Of a stretch of 64,000 bases of DNA, positions 9,092-19,343 are shown piece by piece. The notes below the pieces were generated by a model that did not search any database, was not told the origin of the DNA, and saw only the letters and a program-made list of their open reading frames with translations. Every line of letters starts with the position of its first letter. The first letter of the stretch is position 1. The translations under genes were made by a program, and so were the position numbers. Source of the DNA: Xanthomonas bromi. Its GTDB lineage: Bacteria > Pseudomonadota > Gammaproteobacteria > Xanthomonadales > Xanthomonadaceae. Location: positions 124,001 through 188,000 of the forward strand of contig NZ_FLTX01000003.1 of the NCBI RefSeq assembly GCF_900092025.1. Direction: 5' to 3'.

Positions 9092-9565
9092 TCAGAGTGC
9101 TTCGGCCAGCGCGGTGTCTGGCGCGGCAGCGCGTTCCAGTGCAGCGCTGGCGTTCAATTTGCAGAGCAGGCGCAGCAGGGTCTGTTGCTCGCTGGCCTGC
9201 AGGCCGGTACAGGTCCGTTCGCCCGCGCGCGCCAGACAGCCTTTTGCCCACAGCAGCGTGCGTTCGCCCAGGTCAGTCAGATACAAGCCCTTGCTGCGCC
9301 GGTCGCGGCCGGCGAGACGTTCGATCAGCCCTTGTTCGGCCAGCGCATTGGCGATCTTCATACCGGCCGCGCGATTGACCAACAGGCGGTTACCCAGTTC
9401 GGTCTGGTCGCAGCCGGGTTGATCGCGAATGTGGATCAACGCGGTCACACGCGCTGGAGTGAGCTGCAGCTCGGCCAGTTCCTGGCGCGCGGCGTGGCTG
9501 GAGGCCAGGGCGGCCAATTGCAGCTGGTAGCCAAGATCGGCGGCAAGTGAAAGGCGAGCGGTCAT
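9092..9565 (-). CDS. MarR-family regulator of the hydroxycinnamate operon
   Basis: The product is 157 residues from ATG at 9565; a TTG four codons upstream lies against the operator and is less likely. The core is a MarR winged helix: LTPARVTALIHIRDQPG, then GCDQTELGNRLLVNRAAG as recognition helix and the wing LAGRDRRSKGLYLTDLG, with long helices at both ends for dimerisation. It is the first gene of the operon, so it is autoregulated if it binds the palindrome 13 bases upstream of its start. Known relatives (CouR, FerR, HcaR types) are released from DNA by hydroxycinnamoyl-CoA thioesters; the same is inferred here. Confidence 0.85.
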   Translation of the reverse strand: MTARLSLAADLGYQLQLAALASSHAARQELAELQLTPARVTALIHIRDQPGCDQTELGNRLLVNRAAGMKIANALAEQGLIERLAGRDRRSKGLYLTDLGERTLLWAKGCLARAGERTCTGLQASEQQTLLRLLCKLNASAALERAAAPDTALAEAL

Positions 9566-9609
9566 CGGTCGGTCCAAATTGTATCCGTAAAATACAATCT
9601 AGCCGACCG
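9566..9609. promoter_or_regulatory. MarR-type operator
   Basis: A perfect inverted repeat ATTGTAT (9578-9584) and ATACAAT (9592-9598) is separated by seven bases. It sits inside a longer imperfect dyad, CGGTCGG near 9566 mirrored by CCGACCG near 9609. It covers the -10 box and probable start site of the operon and ends 12 bases before the regulator's ATG, a position that would block RNA polymerase. Confidence 0.78.
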
Positions 9610-9624
9610 AAGCGGGCCCTGCAA
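9596..9624 (-). promoter_or_regulatory. Predicted sigma-70 promoter of the hydroxycinnamate operon
   Basis: On the minus strand TTGCAG (9624-9619) is followed after exactly 17 bases by TAGATT (9601-9596). The -10 hexamer overlaps the outer arm of the MarR operator. The predicted start near 9589 gives a leader of only about 25 bases before the ATG at 9565. Confidence 0.6.
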
Positions 9625-9695
9625 GAGGGGGCAATGGGGTGACGCGCAACACGGTGCGCGGCTGCGTAGTGCGGCCGCGCCTGCGGGAGCGCGGA

Positions 9696-10103
9696 TTAGC
9701 GAATCAGCCAGCCGGCAAGCTGTTCGCGGGTCAGATTGCCGCTGTGATGAGTGTCGAGCGCGTCGAATTCGTCGGCCAGGGCAGGGTTGGATTGCGCTTC
9801 GGCACGGCTGATGCGGCCGTCGCCATCGGTGTCCATGGCCTGAAAATCGATACGGTAGCTGCCGACCACGCTGCTGGGCTGGATCGAACGCACGATCACG
9901 CTGGATTCGTCGCGCGGGCGCTCCAGCTCGGTTTGGTGGGTAACCTCGCCGCTGGAGAGCGGCTGGGTGCGGATGGCGCTGGGGACGTCGATCAGCGGCA
10001 TGCTGCTGGCCGGTGTGGAGGCCTGTTGTGCATGCGCGGCAGTGCAGATGAACAACGACAGTGTGAGTGTGGAAACGAACTTGGCAGTGTGACGCATGGT
10101 CAT
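9696..10103 (-). CDS. Secreted EF-hand domain protein
   Basis: The product is 135 residues from ATG at 10103, preceded by a GAGGGGG box; the longer frame has no ribosome site. A signal peptide ends at ICTAAHAQ. One canonical calcium loop is visible, DTDGDGRISRAE (residues about 91-102), and a second, degenerate loop, DTHHSGNLTREQ, follows near 115-126. Such periplasmic EF-hand proteins are frequent in Xanthomonas and usually of unknown function; calcium sensing or buffering is the family expectation. No operon partner is evident. Confidence 0.75.
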   Translation of the reverse strand: MTMRHTAKFVSTLTLSLFICTAAHAQQASTPASSMPLIDVPSAIRTQPLSSGEVTHQTELERPRDESSVIVRSIQPSSVVGSYRIDFQAMDTDGDGRISRAEAQSNPALADEFDALDTHHSGNLTREQLAGWLIR

Positions 10104-10310
10104 CAGATCCCCCTCTGATGTGGAACAGCCGACAAGCATAGAGCTTGGCGATCCGTTTGCGGCGCGCGCGACGGTGGCGCGGCGGTTGGCGACGGCTGAG
10201 GCGTCGTTCGAGCGGGTTCTCGGGCAAACACGCGTGGTCTCGACGCTGCGGCGTTGCCGTGAAGCGGGCACTACAAATCGCATCGCGCAGTGCTCGCCGT
10301 AGGAGGCGAC

Positions 10311-11033
10311 TCAGCCGGGGATGAAGGGAAACACGATCTTCAGCAGGCCCTTCAGGCCGCCCTCCGCAGTGCTTGCCACTGCCTTGGCACCCAGGCTGTT
10401 GAGCGCGCGGCGTACGTCGTCCCAGCGCACCTGCGCAATGTCTTTTTTAAGCAGATCCGAGACCTCTTCTGCGGTGGGCGTGAGCTTTTGCAATTCGCGC
10501 ACGGTGGCTTGCGGATCCGGTTGCAGATAGCCCCAGCGTTCGGCGATTTTCAGCAGCGTGTCGAAACGCACCGCGACCACTTCGCGGTTGCGTTCGTATA
10601 CCGGCAGCGCACCGACATCGAGAATGGCTTGTTCGAACTGCTGGGCATCGTCGGGATGTTCGATTCGCACCGCCAGGAATCCTTCCTTGCGGCTGCGTTC
10701 GCTGACGTGCTTTGCGCCGGAGCGCAGATTTTCTTCGGTGAGCACGTTGGCGACGATGCGCTGCATCGCGGCGTCGCCTTCTTCGGGCACCAGCGCACGC
10801 CAACGCGCATAGCCATCGCGCCGCAGTGCCTTGACCTTGGCCGAGGTCACCCGCAACTGCAATGCGACCGCTGCATTGGAGCTGTTGCGCGAGATGGCGC
10901 CGTCGCGTTCGAGCAGCACGAAGATCAATAATTCCAGGTCGCGCTTGGTCAACGACTGAAACCCCTGCAACAGGGTTAGCCGCAGAAATTCGTTGCCAAA
11001 GGCGGCCGCGTCTTTCAATTCGATCGGTTGCAT
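10311..11033 (-). CDS. Conserved hypothetical protein with possible N-terminal HTH
   Basis: The product is 240 residues from ATG at 11033 (AGAGG box upstream). I do not recognise the family. The N-terminal 90 residues are helical with a possible winged-helix region (LTKRDLELLIFVLLERDG, SNAAVALQLRVTSAKVKALRRDG). The middle is charged, including SERSRKEGFLAVRIEHPDD and ALPVYERNREVVAVRFDTLL, which looks like two beta-strand/helix units. The C-terminus ends with a short hydrophobic tail, GLLKIVFPFIPG. There is no signal peptide. The neighbours give no clue. A DNA-binding or DNA-associated role is a guess. Confidence 0.6.
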   Translation of the reverse strand: MQPIELKDAAAFGNEFLRLTLLQGFQSLTKRDLELLIFVLLERDGAISRNSSNAAVALQLRVTSAKVKALRRDGYARWRALVPEEGDAAMQRIVANVLTEENLRSGAKHVSERSRKEGFLAVRIEHPDDAQQFEQAILDVGALPVYERNREVVAVRFDTLLKIAERWGYLQPDPQATVRELQKLTPTAEEVSDLLKKDIAQVRWDDVRRALNSLGAKAVASTAEGGLKGLLKIVFPFIPG

Positions 11034-11114
11034 GGGGAGTCCTCTACAGGTGATCTGCAGGATGCCAGGATGCTGTTGCGCGGCCTGAGAACCAATGCGA
11101 CGCATCCACCAGTT

Positions 11115-12020
11115 TCAGTCACCGGTTTCGCGCCCGCGGCGATCGGGCCTGAACGTTTCAACTGCGCCGCGGTCCTGCAGTGTGACAAACACCTGTCGCC
11201 CATCGGCACCGCCAAATGCCACGTTGCTGGCCTTGCGACCTTTCAGCGCAACCGTGCGCAGCAGTTTGCCCTGCGGCAAGACCACTGCAATCTGCCCGGC
11301 ATCGTAGCGGGCGATGTATAGATTGCCGTCGGCATCGCAGCGCATGCCGTCCATGCCGAAGTCGGGAAAGCGGATCAGCAGCCGTTTGTTGCGCAGGTTG
11401 CCATCGTCGGTACGGTCGTAGACCCACACCTTGCGCGACATGCTTTCGTTGACATACAGCTGCTTGCCGTCGGGGCTGACATCCAGGCCATTCGGTGTGG
11501 TCATGCCTGCTTCCAGCAATCGCACCACGCCGTCGCGGCTGATCTGCCACAAGCGCCCGCGGTTGTCCTTCCAATTCGGGTCGCTGGCGTAGAAGCTGCC
11601 ATCGGGCGCCAGCGCCAGATCGTTTGGGCCATCGGCATCGGGCAACGCCGCGAACGTACTCACCGCGCGCGTTTGCATGTTCAGCTGCAGAATCTTGTGG
11701 CCGGTGTAATCGGCGACATACATGCTGCCGTCGCGAAAGCGGATGCCATTGCCGGTACTGCCGCTGGGCAAGGTGACGAACACCTCCGCATCTGCGCTGC
11801 CGTCTGCGTTCAGCGCAATGCGTGCGATGGTGCCGTCCTTGCCCAGATTGACTGCGTAGAGCGCGCCATCCGGACCGGCGGCCGGGCCTTCGGCATTGTG
11901 GGTGAATGCGCCATCGCCGATCAGATCGCGCGCAACGAAGGGTTTGCCGGCGGCGGTGGCGAGCGAGCTGGACAACAGCAGCGCCAGCGGCAGAAAACGA
12001 CGTCGGATAACAGCAGGCAT
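11115..12020 (-). CDS. SMP-30/gluconolactonase/LRE-like beta-propeller, secreted
   Basis: The product is 301 residues from ATG at 12020, which opens directly into a signal peptide (MPAVIRRRFLPLALLLSS to ATAAGK). The rest shows beta-propeller blades with recurring xxDGxLYVAD-like strands: GPDGALYAVNLG, FRDGSMYVADYTG, APDGSFYASDPN, SPDGKQLYVNES and DADGNLYIARY. The SMP-30 family metal-site residues N (GPNDLAL) and D (FGMDGMRCD) are recognisable. Members hydrolyse sugar lactones in the periplasm or act as calcium-dependent esterases. The actual substrate is unknown. The gene diverges from the Tat-exported sugar-oxidoreductase-like gene, which fits a shared sugar-oxidation role by inference. Confidence 0.78.
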   Translation of the reverse strand: MPAVIRRRFLPLALLLSSSLATAAGKPFVARDLIGDGAFTHNAEGPAAGPDGALYAVNLGKDGTIARIALNADGSADAEVFVTLPSGSTGNGIRFRDGSMYVADYTGHKILQLNMQTRAVSTFAALPDADGPNDLALAPDGSFYASDPNWKDNRGRLWQISRDGVVRLLEAGMTTPNGLDVSPDGKQLYVNESMSRKVWVYDRTDDGNLRNKRLLIRFPDFGMDGMRCDADGNLYIARYDAGQIAVVLPQGKLLRTVALKGRKASNVAFGGADGRQVFVTLQDRGAVETFRPDRRGRETGD

Positions 12021-12144
12021 GCACGATGGTCCGGATGTGATCGCCAGCAGCGTGCCAGAACCTGCAGCGCGGCCGTGGCGGTGATCACAGGCGATCAAGT
12101 AAGGTGCGCGAGCAGTACGCCCCCCACTCGCGAAGGAGGTTCGC

Positions 12145-13254
12145 ATGTCCGTGGAATCGATCACACGTCGCCGCTTGCTTGCCGCCTTCGGCGGTGCAGG
12201 TCTCCTGCTCGCTGCACCGACGTGGGCAGTGCCGAAGAAAAAGCCTGGAAAACCGCTGAATGTGGCGTTGGTCGGGCTGGGCAGTTATGCCAGCGAGCAG
12301 CTCGCACCGGGCCTGGCGTTGACCAAGCATTGCAAGCTGGCCGGTATCGTCACCGGCACGCCGTCGAAGATTCCGCAGTGGCAGGCCAAGTACGGCATCG
12401 CCGACCGTAATGTCTATAACTACGAGAATTTCGATCGCATCGCCGACAACGACGAGATCGACGTGGTGTATATCGTCACGCCCACGTCTCTGCATGCGCC
12501 GCTGACCTTGCGTGCCGCTGCTGCAGGCAAGCATGTATGGTGCGAAAAGCCGATGGCGATGCATGCCGGCGAATGCGAGGCGATGATTGCGGCCTGCAAG
12601 CGCAACAAGGTGGCGCTGACCATTGGCTACCGCATGCAGCACGAGCCCAATACGCGGCGCGTGATTGCGATGGCCAGCGAGAAACCGTTCGGTGCGATGC
12701 AACGCGTGCGTGCCGAGGCCGGTTACAACGGCTATCGCGATACGACCAAGGCGGACCGTCCGTGGCGGTTGCGTTCCCAGTTCGGTGGTGGCGCGATGTA
12801 CGACATGGGCGTGTACCCGCTCAATGCCGCGCGTTACACCACGGGGGCCGAGCCGCTGGCAGTCACCGCCAAGCGCTGGACCGAGCGTCCCGAGTTGTTC
12901 GATGAAGTCGACGAACATATGGAGTTCACGCTGGAATTTCCCAATTCCGTGCGTGCGGCCTGCAAGACCAGCTTCGGTGCCGACATGAATGTGCTGCGTG
13001 CCGAATGCGAGCGCGGCTGGTACGAGCTGTCGCCGTTCCAGAGCTATCAAGGCGTGACCGGCAAGGCCAGCGACGGGCGCGTGTTCGACGCCAAGGTGCC
13101 GCATCAGCAGGCCTTGCAGATGGACGAAGACGCCTTGGCGATCATGAATGGCACACCGTTGCGTGCGCCGGGCGAAGAAGGCCTGCGCGACATCCGCATC
13201 GTCGATGCGATCTACCGCTCTGCGCGCGAGGGCAGTAAGCGCATCGTGCTGTGA
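12145..13254 (+). CDS. Tat-exported Gfo/Idh/MocA oxidoreductase (glucose-fructose-oxidoreductase-like)
   Basis: The product is 369 residues with a strong GAAGGAGG ribosome site. The N-terminus SITRRRLLAAFGGAGLLLAA is a twin-arginine signal. The Rossmann fold follows (about 38-155) with LNVALVGLGSYASEQL as dinucleotide loop and the conserved EKPMAMHAGECEAM motif carrying the catalytic lysine (CEKP). The C-terminal half is the Gfo/Idh/MocA beta-sheet domain, with DMGVYPLNAARY supplying the typical active-site D and Y. Export by Tat and the sequence style resemble glucose-fructose oxidoreductase, which keeps a tightly bound NADP in the periplasm. Substrate is unproven. Confidence 0.83.
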   Translation: MSVESITRRRLLAAFGGAGLLLAAPTWAVPKKKPGKPLNVALVGLGSYASEQLAPGLALTKHCKLAGIVTGTPSKIPQWQAKYGIADRNVYNYENFDRIADNDEIDVVYIVTPTSLHAPLTLRAAAAGKHVWCEKPMAMHAGECEAMIAACKRNKVALTIGYRMQHEPNTRRVIAMASEKPFGAMQRVRAEAGYNGYRDTTKADRPWRLRSQFGGGAMYDMGVYPLNAARYTTGAEPLAVTAKRWTERPELFDEVDEHMEFTLEFPNSVRAACKTSFGADMNVLRAECERGWYELSPFQSYQGVTGKASDGRVFDAKVPHQQALQMDEDALAIMNGTPLRAPGEEGLRDIRIVDAIYRSAREGSKRIVL

Positions 13255-13571
13255 GGGTGGCCCGCTCTGTTGATTAGCGGGGTGGGGACTCAGTGAGCTG
13301 AGCAAGCAGGCTTGCTCGGCTTCCGCAAAGCTGTCGTGCGGACGCGCTGTATGACATTTGGCAAGCGTTGCCAGGCGATTGTGCTGCACCACGACTGCCA
13401 AGTGCGCGGATGGAATGCCATCGTGAGGCGCATTCGTAAGCAGCTGAAAAATGCAAGGCGGATTGCAGCGGCTTTCGATCGAAGCACTCCTGATCCCATC
13501 AGCACCCGCAGCAACTCTGCCCAGCTACGCGCTTTTACGAATGCCCAATCCCGATTCCCGAATACCAGTAC
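13255..13571. other. Intergenic stretch without a gene; carries a short GGGAAT repeat
   Basis: Between the oxidoreductase stop and the convergent rlmM stop there is no convincing coding sequence. At 13547-13562 the plus strand reads CAATCCCGATTCCCGA, an imperfect tandem of an ATTCCCG unit. The same unit recurs at 28563-28586 just beyond the 3' end of oxyR. Both lie immediately downstream of minus-strand genes. Confidence 0.5.
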
Positions 13572-14615
13572 TCACTCCCGCATCGCCAGCACCGTGATCT
13601 CCTCGCGATCGTGATACAGCTGCTTGGCGCGCACGATCAGTGGTTTCTCTGCCTGCTGTTCGAACAGATCCAGGCACAGGCGGGTCTCGTCCCAGCGCTT
13701 TTTCATCGGCAGCTTGAGGTTGAAGATGGTGTGGCGGCACCAGCCTTCGCGCACCCAGGTGGCCATGCGTTCGGCCACGCGGCGCGGTTGCTCGACCATG
13801 TCGCAGACCATCCAGTCCAGCGGTTGCGCCGGCTTCCAGTGGAAGCCGTCGGCACGCAGATGCTCCACCAGCCCGGTCTCCAGCACATGCTCGCGCAGCG
13901 GGCCGTTGTCGACGCTGGTGACGTGCAGGTGTTGCCGCGTCAGCACCCAGGTCCAGCCGCCGGGCGCAGCGCCCAGATCGGCCGCGCGCATGCCGGGTTT
14001 GACCAGTGCGTCGCGTTCTTCGGGCGTGAGCAGCGTCAGCAAGGCTTCGTCGAGCTTGAGAGCAGAGCGCGACGGCGCTTCCGGTAGCAGCTTCAGGCGT
14101 GGAATGCCCAATGGCCACGGTGCGCTGTCGGCGCTGTCGGCAATGGCCAGCAAGGCGTGGTCGCCATCGAGAAAACAGATGTGCAGGCGCGGTTGGCGTG
14201 CCTGCGGCTTGTCGCTGAGCAGGCCGGCCTTGCGCAGGGCCGGGCGCAGCGCATTGCCGAAGCTGCGCGCCAGTCCAGCCAACGGCTTGCCCGCGTCCGA
14301 ATCCGGATGTTCTACCCACAGATCGCCGAAGCGTGGCTGTCCGTCCAGCGCGGCCAGGATGGGGGTGATGCGGTCCTTGGGGTCGATGCCTTTCAACTCG
14401 GCAATCACGACCAGCTTCTGCCGCGCGAAGATCAACTCGCGCCATTGCAGCCTTACAGCAAGTTGTGCGGCTTCGTCGCAGACGAACAGCACATAGCCGT
14501 CGTTGCGCTGGGTGCGCGCATAACCGGCAATCCCGACGAATGCAGCGCGCGCACTCAGTTCTGCGGCAAGCTCAGGTTCGAAGCCCTGGCGGCAGTAACA
14601 CAGCAGGCCGCTCAT
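13572..14615 (-). CDS. rlmM: 23S rRNA (cytidine-2498 2'-O) methyltransferase RlmM
   Basis: The product is 347 residues. The start at ATG 14615 gives the characteristic N-terminus MSGLLCYCRQGFEPELAAEL. A THUMP-like domain occupies roughly residues 1-170. The Rossmann methyltransferase domain carries the SAM motif ADLGAAPGGW (about 210-219) and the K-D-K-E type catalytic residues spread through WMVCDMVEQPR, FNLKLPMKKRW and the C-terminal HDREEITVLAMRE. It methylates the ribose of C2498 in the peptidyl-transferase region of 23S rRNA. It is monocistronic as far as can be seen. Confidence 0.93.
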   Translation of the reverse strand: MSGLLCYCRQGFEPELAAELSARAAFVGIAGYARTQRNDGYVLFVCDEAAQLAVRLQWRELIFARQKLVVIAELKGIDPKDRITPILAALDGQPRFGDLWVEHPDSDAGKPLAGLARSFGNALRPALRKAGLLSDKPQARQPRLHICFLDGDHALLAIADSADSAPWPLGIPRLKLLPEAPSRSALKLDEALLTLLTPEERDALVKPGMRAADLGAAPGGWTWVLTRQHLHVTSVDNGPLREHVLETGLVEHLRADGFHWKPAQPLDWMVCDMVEQPRRVAERMATWVREGWCRHTIFNLKLPMKKRWDETRLCLDLFEQQAEKPLIVRAKQLYHDREEITVLAMRE

Positions 14616-14651
14616 CGCTGTGCCCGCAATGTGCCAGCAGCGCACCTGCAA

Positions 14652-15212
14652 TCAATAGTGATCACCGCCGCCCTCGCCGTAGTTGCGCAGCACCGCGCAG
14701 GCCTGGTCGCGCAGCACGTCGCGCACCACCTCGATGCCGCGGCGGCTCAATTCGCCCACCCAGTCAGCCGGCAACGGGCCTTCGTCGAATTGCGTCAGCG
14801 CCATCACGTCCTCGGCGCGCGCGCCGATCAGCAGACGGTCGATGCCGGCCCATACAGTGGCGCCATAGCACTGGCAGCACGGCTGCGCGGAGGCGGCCAG
14901 CGTCACCGGCGACAGCACATCGTTCAGGCGTGGTGTCTGCAGCCGTTGCTGCGCGAGCATGTAGGCCATGTTTTCAGCATGCGCCAGCGAGGTGGTTTGC
15001 GGCACAACGCGGTTCACTGCAGCGGCGATGATGCGGTGGTCCGGGCCGAACACGACCGCACCGAAGGGGCCGCCGCTGCGTTCGCGCACATTCATCCGCG
15101 ACAGCTCGATCGCCAGCGCCACCTTGTCGTCATCGCTGGGATAGGCGCGGCTGTCGTCGACATGCGCGTGGATCCAGTCGGGCAGCGTGAGATGGACTTG
15201 CGTGTAAAGCAT
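14652..15212 (-). CDS. Nucleoside deaminase (cytidine/deoxycytidylate deaminase fold)
   Basis: The product is 186 residues from ATG at 15212. The zinc site of the cytidine-deaminase superfamily is present: HAEN (residues about 96-99) provides the histidine and catalytic glutamate, and PCCQC (about 127-131) provides the two cysteines. FGAVVFGPDHRII is the usual strand before the motif. This branch includes guanine and tRNA-adenosine deaminases; the exact base is not predictable, though the length and HAEN rather than TAHAE suggest a guanine-deaminase-like nucleoside deaminase. Its start overlaps by one base the stop of the upstream lipoprotein gene (TGATG), so the two are translationally coupled. 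Confidence 0.8.
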   Translation of the reverse strand: MLYTQVHLTLPDWIHAHVDDSRAYPSDDDKVALAIELSRMNVRERSGGPFGAVVFGPDHRIIAAAVNRVVPQTTSLAHAENMAYMLAQQRLQTPRLNDVLSPVTLAASAQPCCQCYGATVWAGIDRLLIGARAEDVMALTQFDEGPLPADWVGELSRRGIEVVRDVLRDQACAVLRNYGEGGGDHY

Positions 15213-15616
15213 CAGTGGACCGTTTCTGTTGGGGGAGTGGCGGGGCGCAGTGTATCGGCCTGCGCGTCCTTTGCGGCGCATTGCCCGGCCACGCATTGGC
15301 AGGCACTGATCTCGCGGAAGCCGCACACGCTCATCATGCCGCTGGCCTGGCACTGCGCCAGCACGCCGTTGGGGTCGGTGGCGCTGTTGACGTTGACGCA
15401 GGCCGGAAACGCACCGCAACAGTTGCCGACGTTCTTCACCGTGCAATCGGCATCGGTGCGGCAGGTGGTGGTGACCGTGACCGGTTTGGCTGGCGCCGGG
15501 ATGCTGGCCGCTGGCGGCGTGGCCGCATCGGTCGGCGGCGTTGCCACACATCCAATCGCGGCAAGACAGGACAGCAATAACAGGCTGCTTAGACACCAGG
15601 ACAGAAGGCGGGACAT
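15212..15616 (-). CDS. Small cysteine-rich putative lipoprotein
   Basis: The product is 134 residues from ATG at 15616. The N-terminus MSRLLSWCLSSLLLLSC is a lipoprotein-type signal with LLSC as possible lipobox; a second candidate is AAIGC. A Pro/Ala-rich linker follows, then a domain with about nine cysteines in the order CRTDADCTVKNVGNCC, CVNV, CQASG, CGFREISACQC, CAAK. This spacing resembles small secreted disulfide-rich domains, but I do not recognise a named family. It is coupled to the downstream deaminase gene. Function unknown. Confidence 0.65.
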   Translation of the reverse strand: MSRLLSWCLSSLLLLSCLAAIGCVATPPTDAATPPAASIPAPAKPVTVTTTCRTDADCTVKNVGNCCGAFPACVNVNSATDPNGVLAQCQASGMMSVCGFREISACQCVAGQCAAKDAQADTLRPATPPTETVH

Positions 15617-15914
15617 GCGGCTGCTCCGATCAGGCCATATGAGAGGCCATGGTAAGCCCACGCCGCGTGCAGGGTGGGAACGGCAGGCAGGCTCTGTGCC
15701 GACAAGCCGCAGGCGGCTTACAGATACGCTCTCGTATGCGGGCGACGGCGCAGTGCTCGCGTGGCGCCTGATCAGCACGCAGCGCCTGGCCATCAGCGAT
15801 CAAGGCTGCCGGAATCCTAGACCTGCCTGCTCGGTGCAGGTGACGAATGGCAGCGGGAAGGGGTGTGGCCGTGTCCTGCGGGACGCAGTCTTGCAGCGTG
15901 GTCGCGCATGCGCG

Positions 15915-16859
15915 TCAGTGGCCGGCATCACGCGCTGGCGCATGCAATGCCGCGCACCACAACACGCCGACCAGCAAGCAGGTGATCGCCGCCAGCTCCA
16001 ACGGCGTGGGCAGGCGCATCTCCCAGACAAAGCCGTACAGCAACGCAAACACCGTCTCGAATACGATCATCTGCCCGACCAGGGTCAGCGGCAGCACGCG
16101 GCTGGCGCGATTCCACAGCGCGTTGCCAATCACCGAGGCCAGGATGCCCAGCAACAGCGACACCCCCCAGAAACTGGCCCATTCGAGCGGCGCATGCGCT
16201 GCGCTGCCGATCAGGGCCGCGGGCGCCAGCAACAACGCCAATGCGCCGGTGACCAGGCCGGTGAGCAGCGACCAGTCGTCGCCGGACAGATCCGGGCGCC
16301 GCCGCAACCAGCGCGCATTGGCGATCGAATACGCCGACCACGACATCAGCGCACCAAACGCGCACAGCAAGCCGGCGATGCGGGTGAGGCGGTCGTTCGC
16401 CTGCTGGCCGGGGCCGTCCTGCACGGTGTCCAGCGCCACCAATGCCACGCCGATCACGCACAGCACGCAAGGAGCAGCCAGATGTCGCAATTGCAACGCA
16501 CCCGCGGCACGCGTACCGATCACCGTGATCACCACCGGCAATAGCCCGATGATCAGCGCAGTTGCCGCGCTGCCCGCCCACTGCACGGCGCTGCCGAGCA
16601 GCACGTAATACATCAGATTGCCCATCAGGCTCAGGCGCACCAGCGCCCACCATTCAGCGCGACCCAGCCGCGCAGCGGTCTGCCGCGCGCGTGGCGCCAG
16701 CACCACTGCCGCCACCGCGCCATACGCCAGATAGCGCGCCACCGTCAATTGCAGCGGCGTAAATGCGGCCAGCAACTGCGGTGCCAGAAACACCAGTCCC
16801 CATAGCGCGCCCGCACCGATTCCACAGGCAACACCCACCATCCAGCGATCACGCATCAT
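15915..16859 (-). CDS. EamA/DMT-superfamily inner-membrane transporter
   Basis: The product is 314 residues when started at ATG 16859, where an AGAGGA box is correctly spaced; an upstream in-frame ATG lacks one. Ten hydrophobic segments are visible in two repeats, e.g. VGVACGIGAGALWGLVFLAP in the first and LLCAFGALMSWSAYSIANA in the second, each beginning with the EamA G-A-x-W pattern. The family exports amino acids, nucleobases or other metabolites across the inner membrane. Nothing in the neighbourhood (nucleoside deaminase, glnS) proves a substrate. Confidence 0.82.
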   Translation of the reverse strand: MMRDRWMVGVACGIGAGALWGLVFLAPQLLAAFTPLQLTVARYLAYGAVAAVVLAPRARQTAARLGRAEWWALVRLSLMGNLMYYVLLGSAVQWAGSAATALIIGLLPVVITVIGTRAAGALQLRHLAAPCVLCVIGVALVALDTVQDGPGQQANDRLTRIAGLLCAFGALMSWSAYSIANARWLRRRPDLSGDDWSLLTGLVTGALALLLAPAALIGSAAHAPLEWASFWGVSLLLGILASVIGNALWNRASRVLPLTLVGQMIVFETVFALLYGFVWEMRLPTPLELAAITCLLVGVLWCAALHAPARDAGH

Positions 16860-17184
16860 GCTGTTCCTCTGAGCATGCATCGCAGCGTGCCGTGCGGCAG
16901 GTGGTTGATCAAGGCGAGCGCTGCAGAACGTTGAACGTCGCCAAGTCGTATCGATGTGCTGCCGTGCGCCGCGGGCCGAGCGCTACAGGTGCGATTGCGT
17001 CGATCGATCGAGCGATGCCAGATGGCCTGGAGAGATCCAATGCGTGGCGAATCGTTGTCCAGCGTCGGCGCTGAGGCCGGGAAGAGCGTGTGATAAGACG
17101 AAGATGCTGCGTCCGCAGCCGTGCCGCCCGGTCGCGGTAGCCGCGACGCCCTCCTTGCAAGGGCGCCGCTGTCTTTCTTTGTTG
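16860..17184. other. Intergenic region, no gene recognised
   Basis: This 325-bp stretch separates the EamA transporter start from the glnS stop. No reading frame in it resembles a protein I know. It should contain the transporter promoter and the glnS terminator, but no clear hairpin with T-run was found. Confidence 0.4.
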
Positions 17185-18924
<1,740 letters not shown>

Positions 18925-19343
18925 GCGGGGCATCGGCAATAGGTAAACCGCAAGTTTAGGCGGTGGCACCGGTTAGGGGTAGGCGGCGGCGCTGCGTGGC
19001 GGCGTTTGGCCGGTGGTTTTGGTGTGGCCGCCGTGCCGGATAGCCGCCTGCAGCTCAGGCTGGCCATGGTCGGCGCTGTTACGGCCGGCCTTGGCACGAT
19101 GCAGCCAACCGCCACCCAACGCAGCCGACGGAGCTGGCGATCGGGTGCGGTGGCCGCGACCACTCCGCGGCAAGCGGTGCGTGGCCTCTCTCACGTCACG
19201 TCCGGCGTCGTCCGCGCCGGCTGGCTTGCAAGCGCTGCCTTGCGATGTGCGCTGCAGGGCAAGGCACGCCGTGCGGCCGGACATGGCTGGCGGCCATCGG
19301 CCGCGCCGCGTACGCTGCGCCGACCCGTTGGAGCGCCCCGTCC
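18925..19343. other. Intergenic region between divergent glnS and GST
   Basis: About 420 bp of GC-rich sequence with several overlapping open frames, none of which resembles a known protein. It must contain the glnS promoter and the GST promoter. No repeat or RNA gene was recognised. Confidence 0.4.

Noticed and set aside
14157-16544. A 795-codon plus-strand open frame
   Set aside because: It is antisense to rlmM, the deaminase, the lipoprotein and the EamA transporter, all of which have clear motifs. High GC content keeps the opposite frame open.
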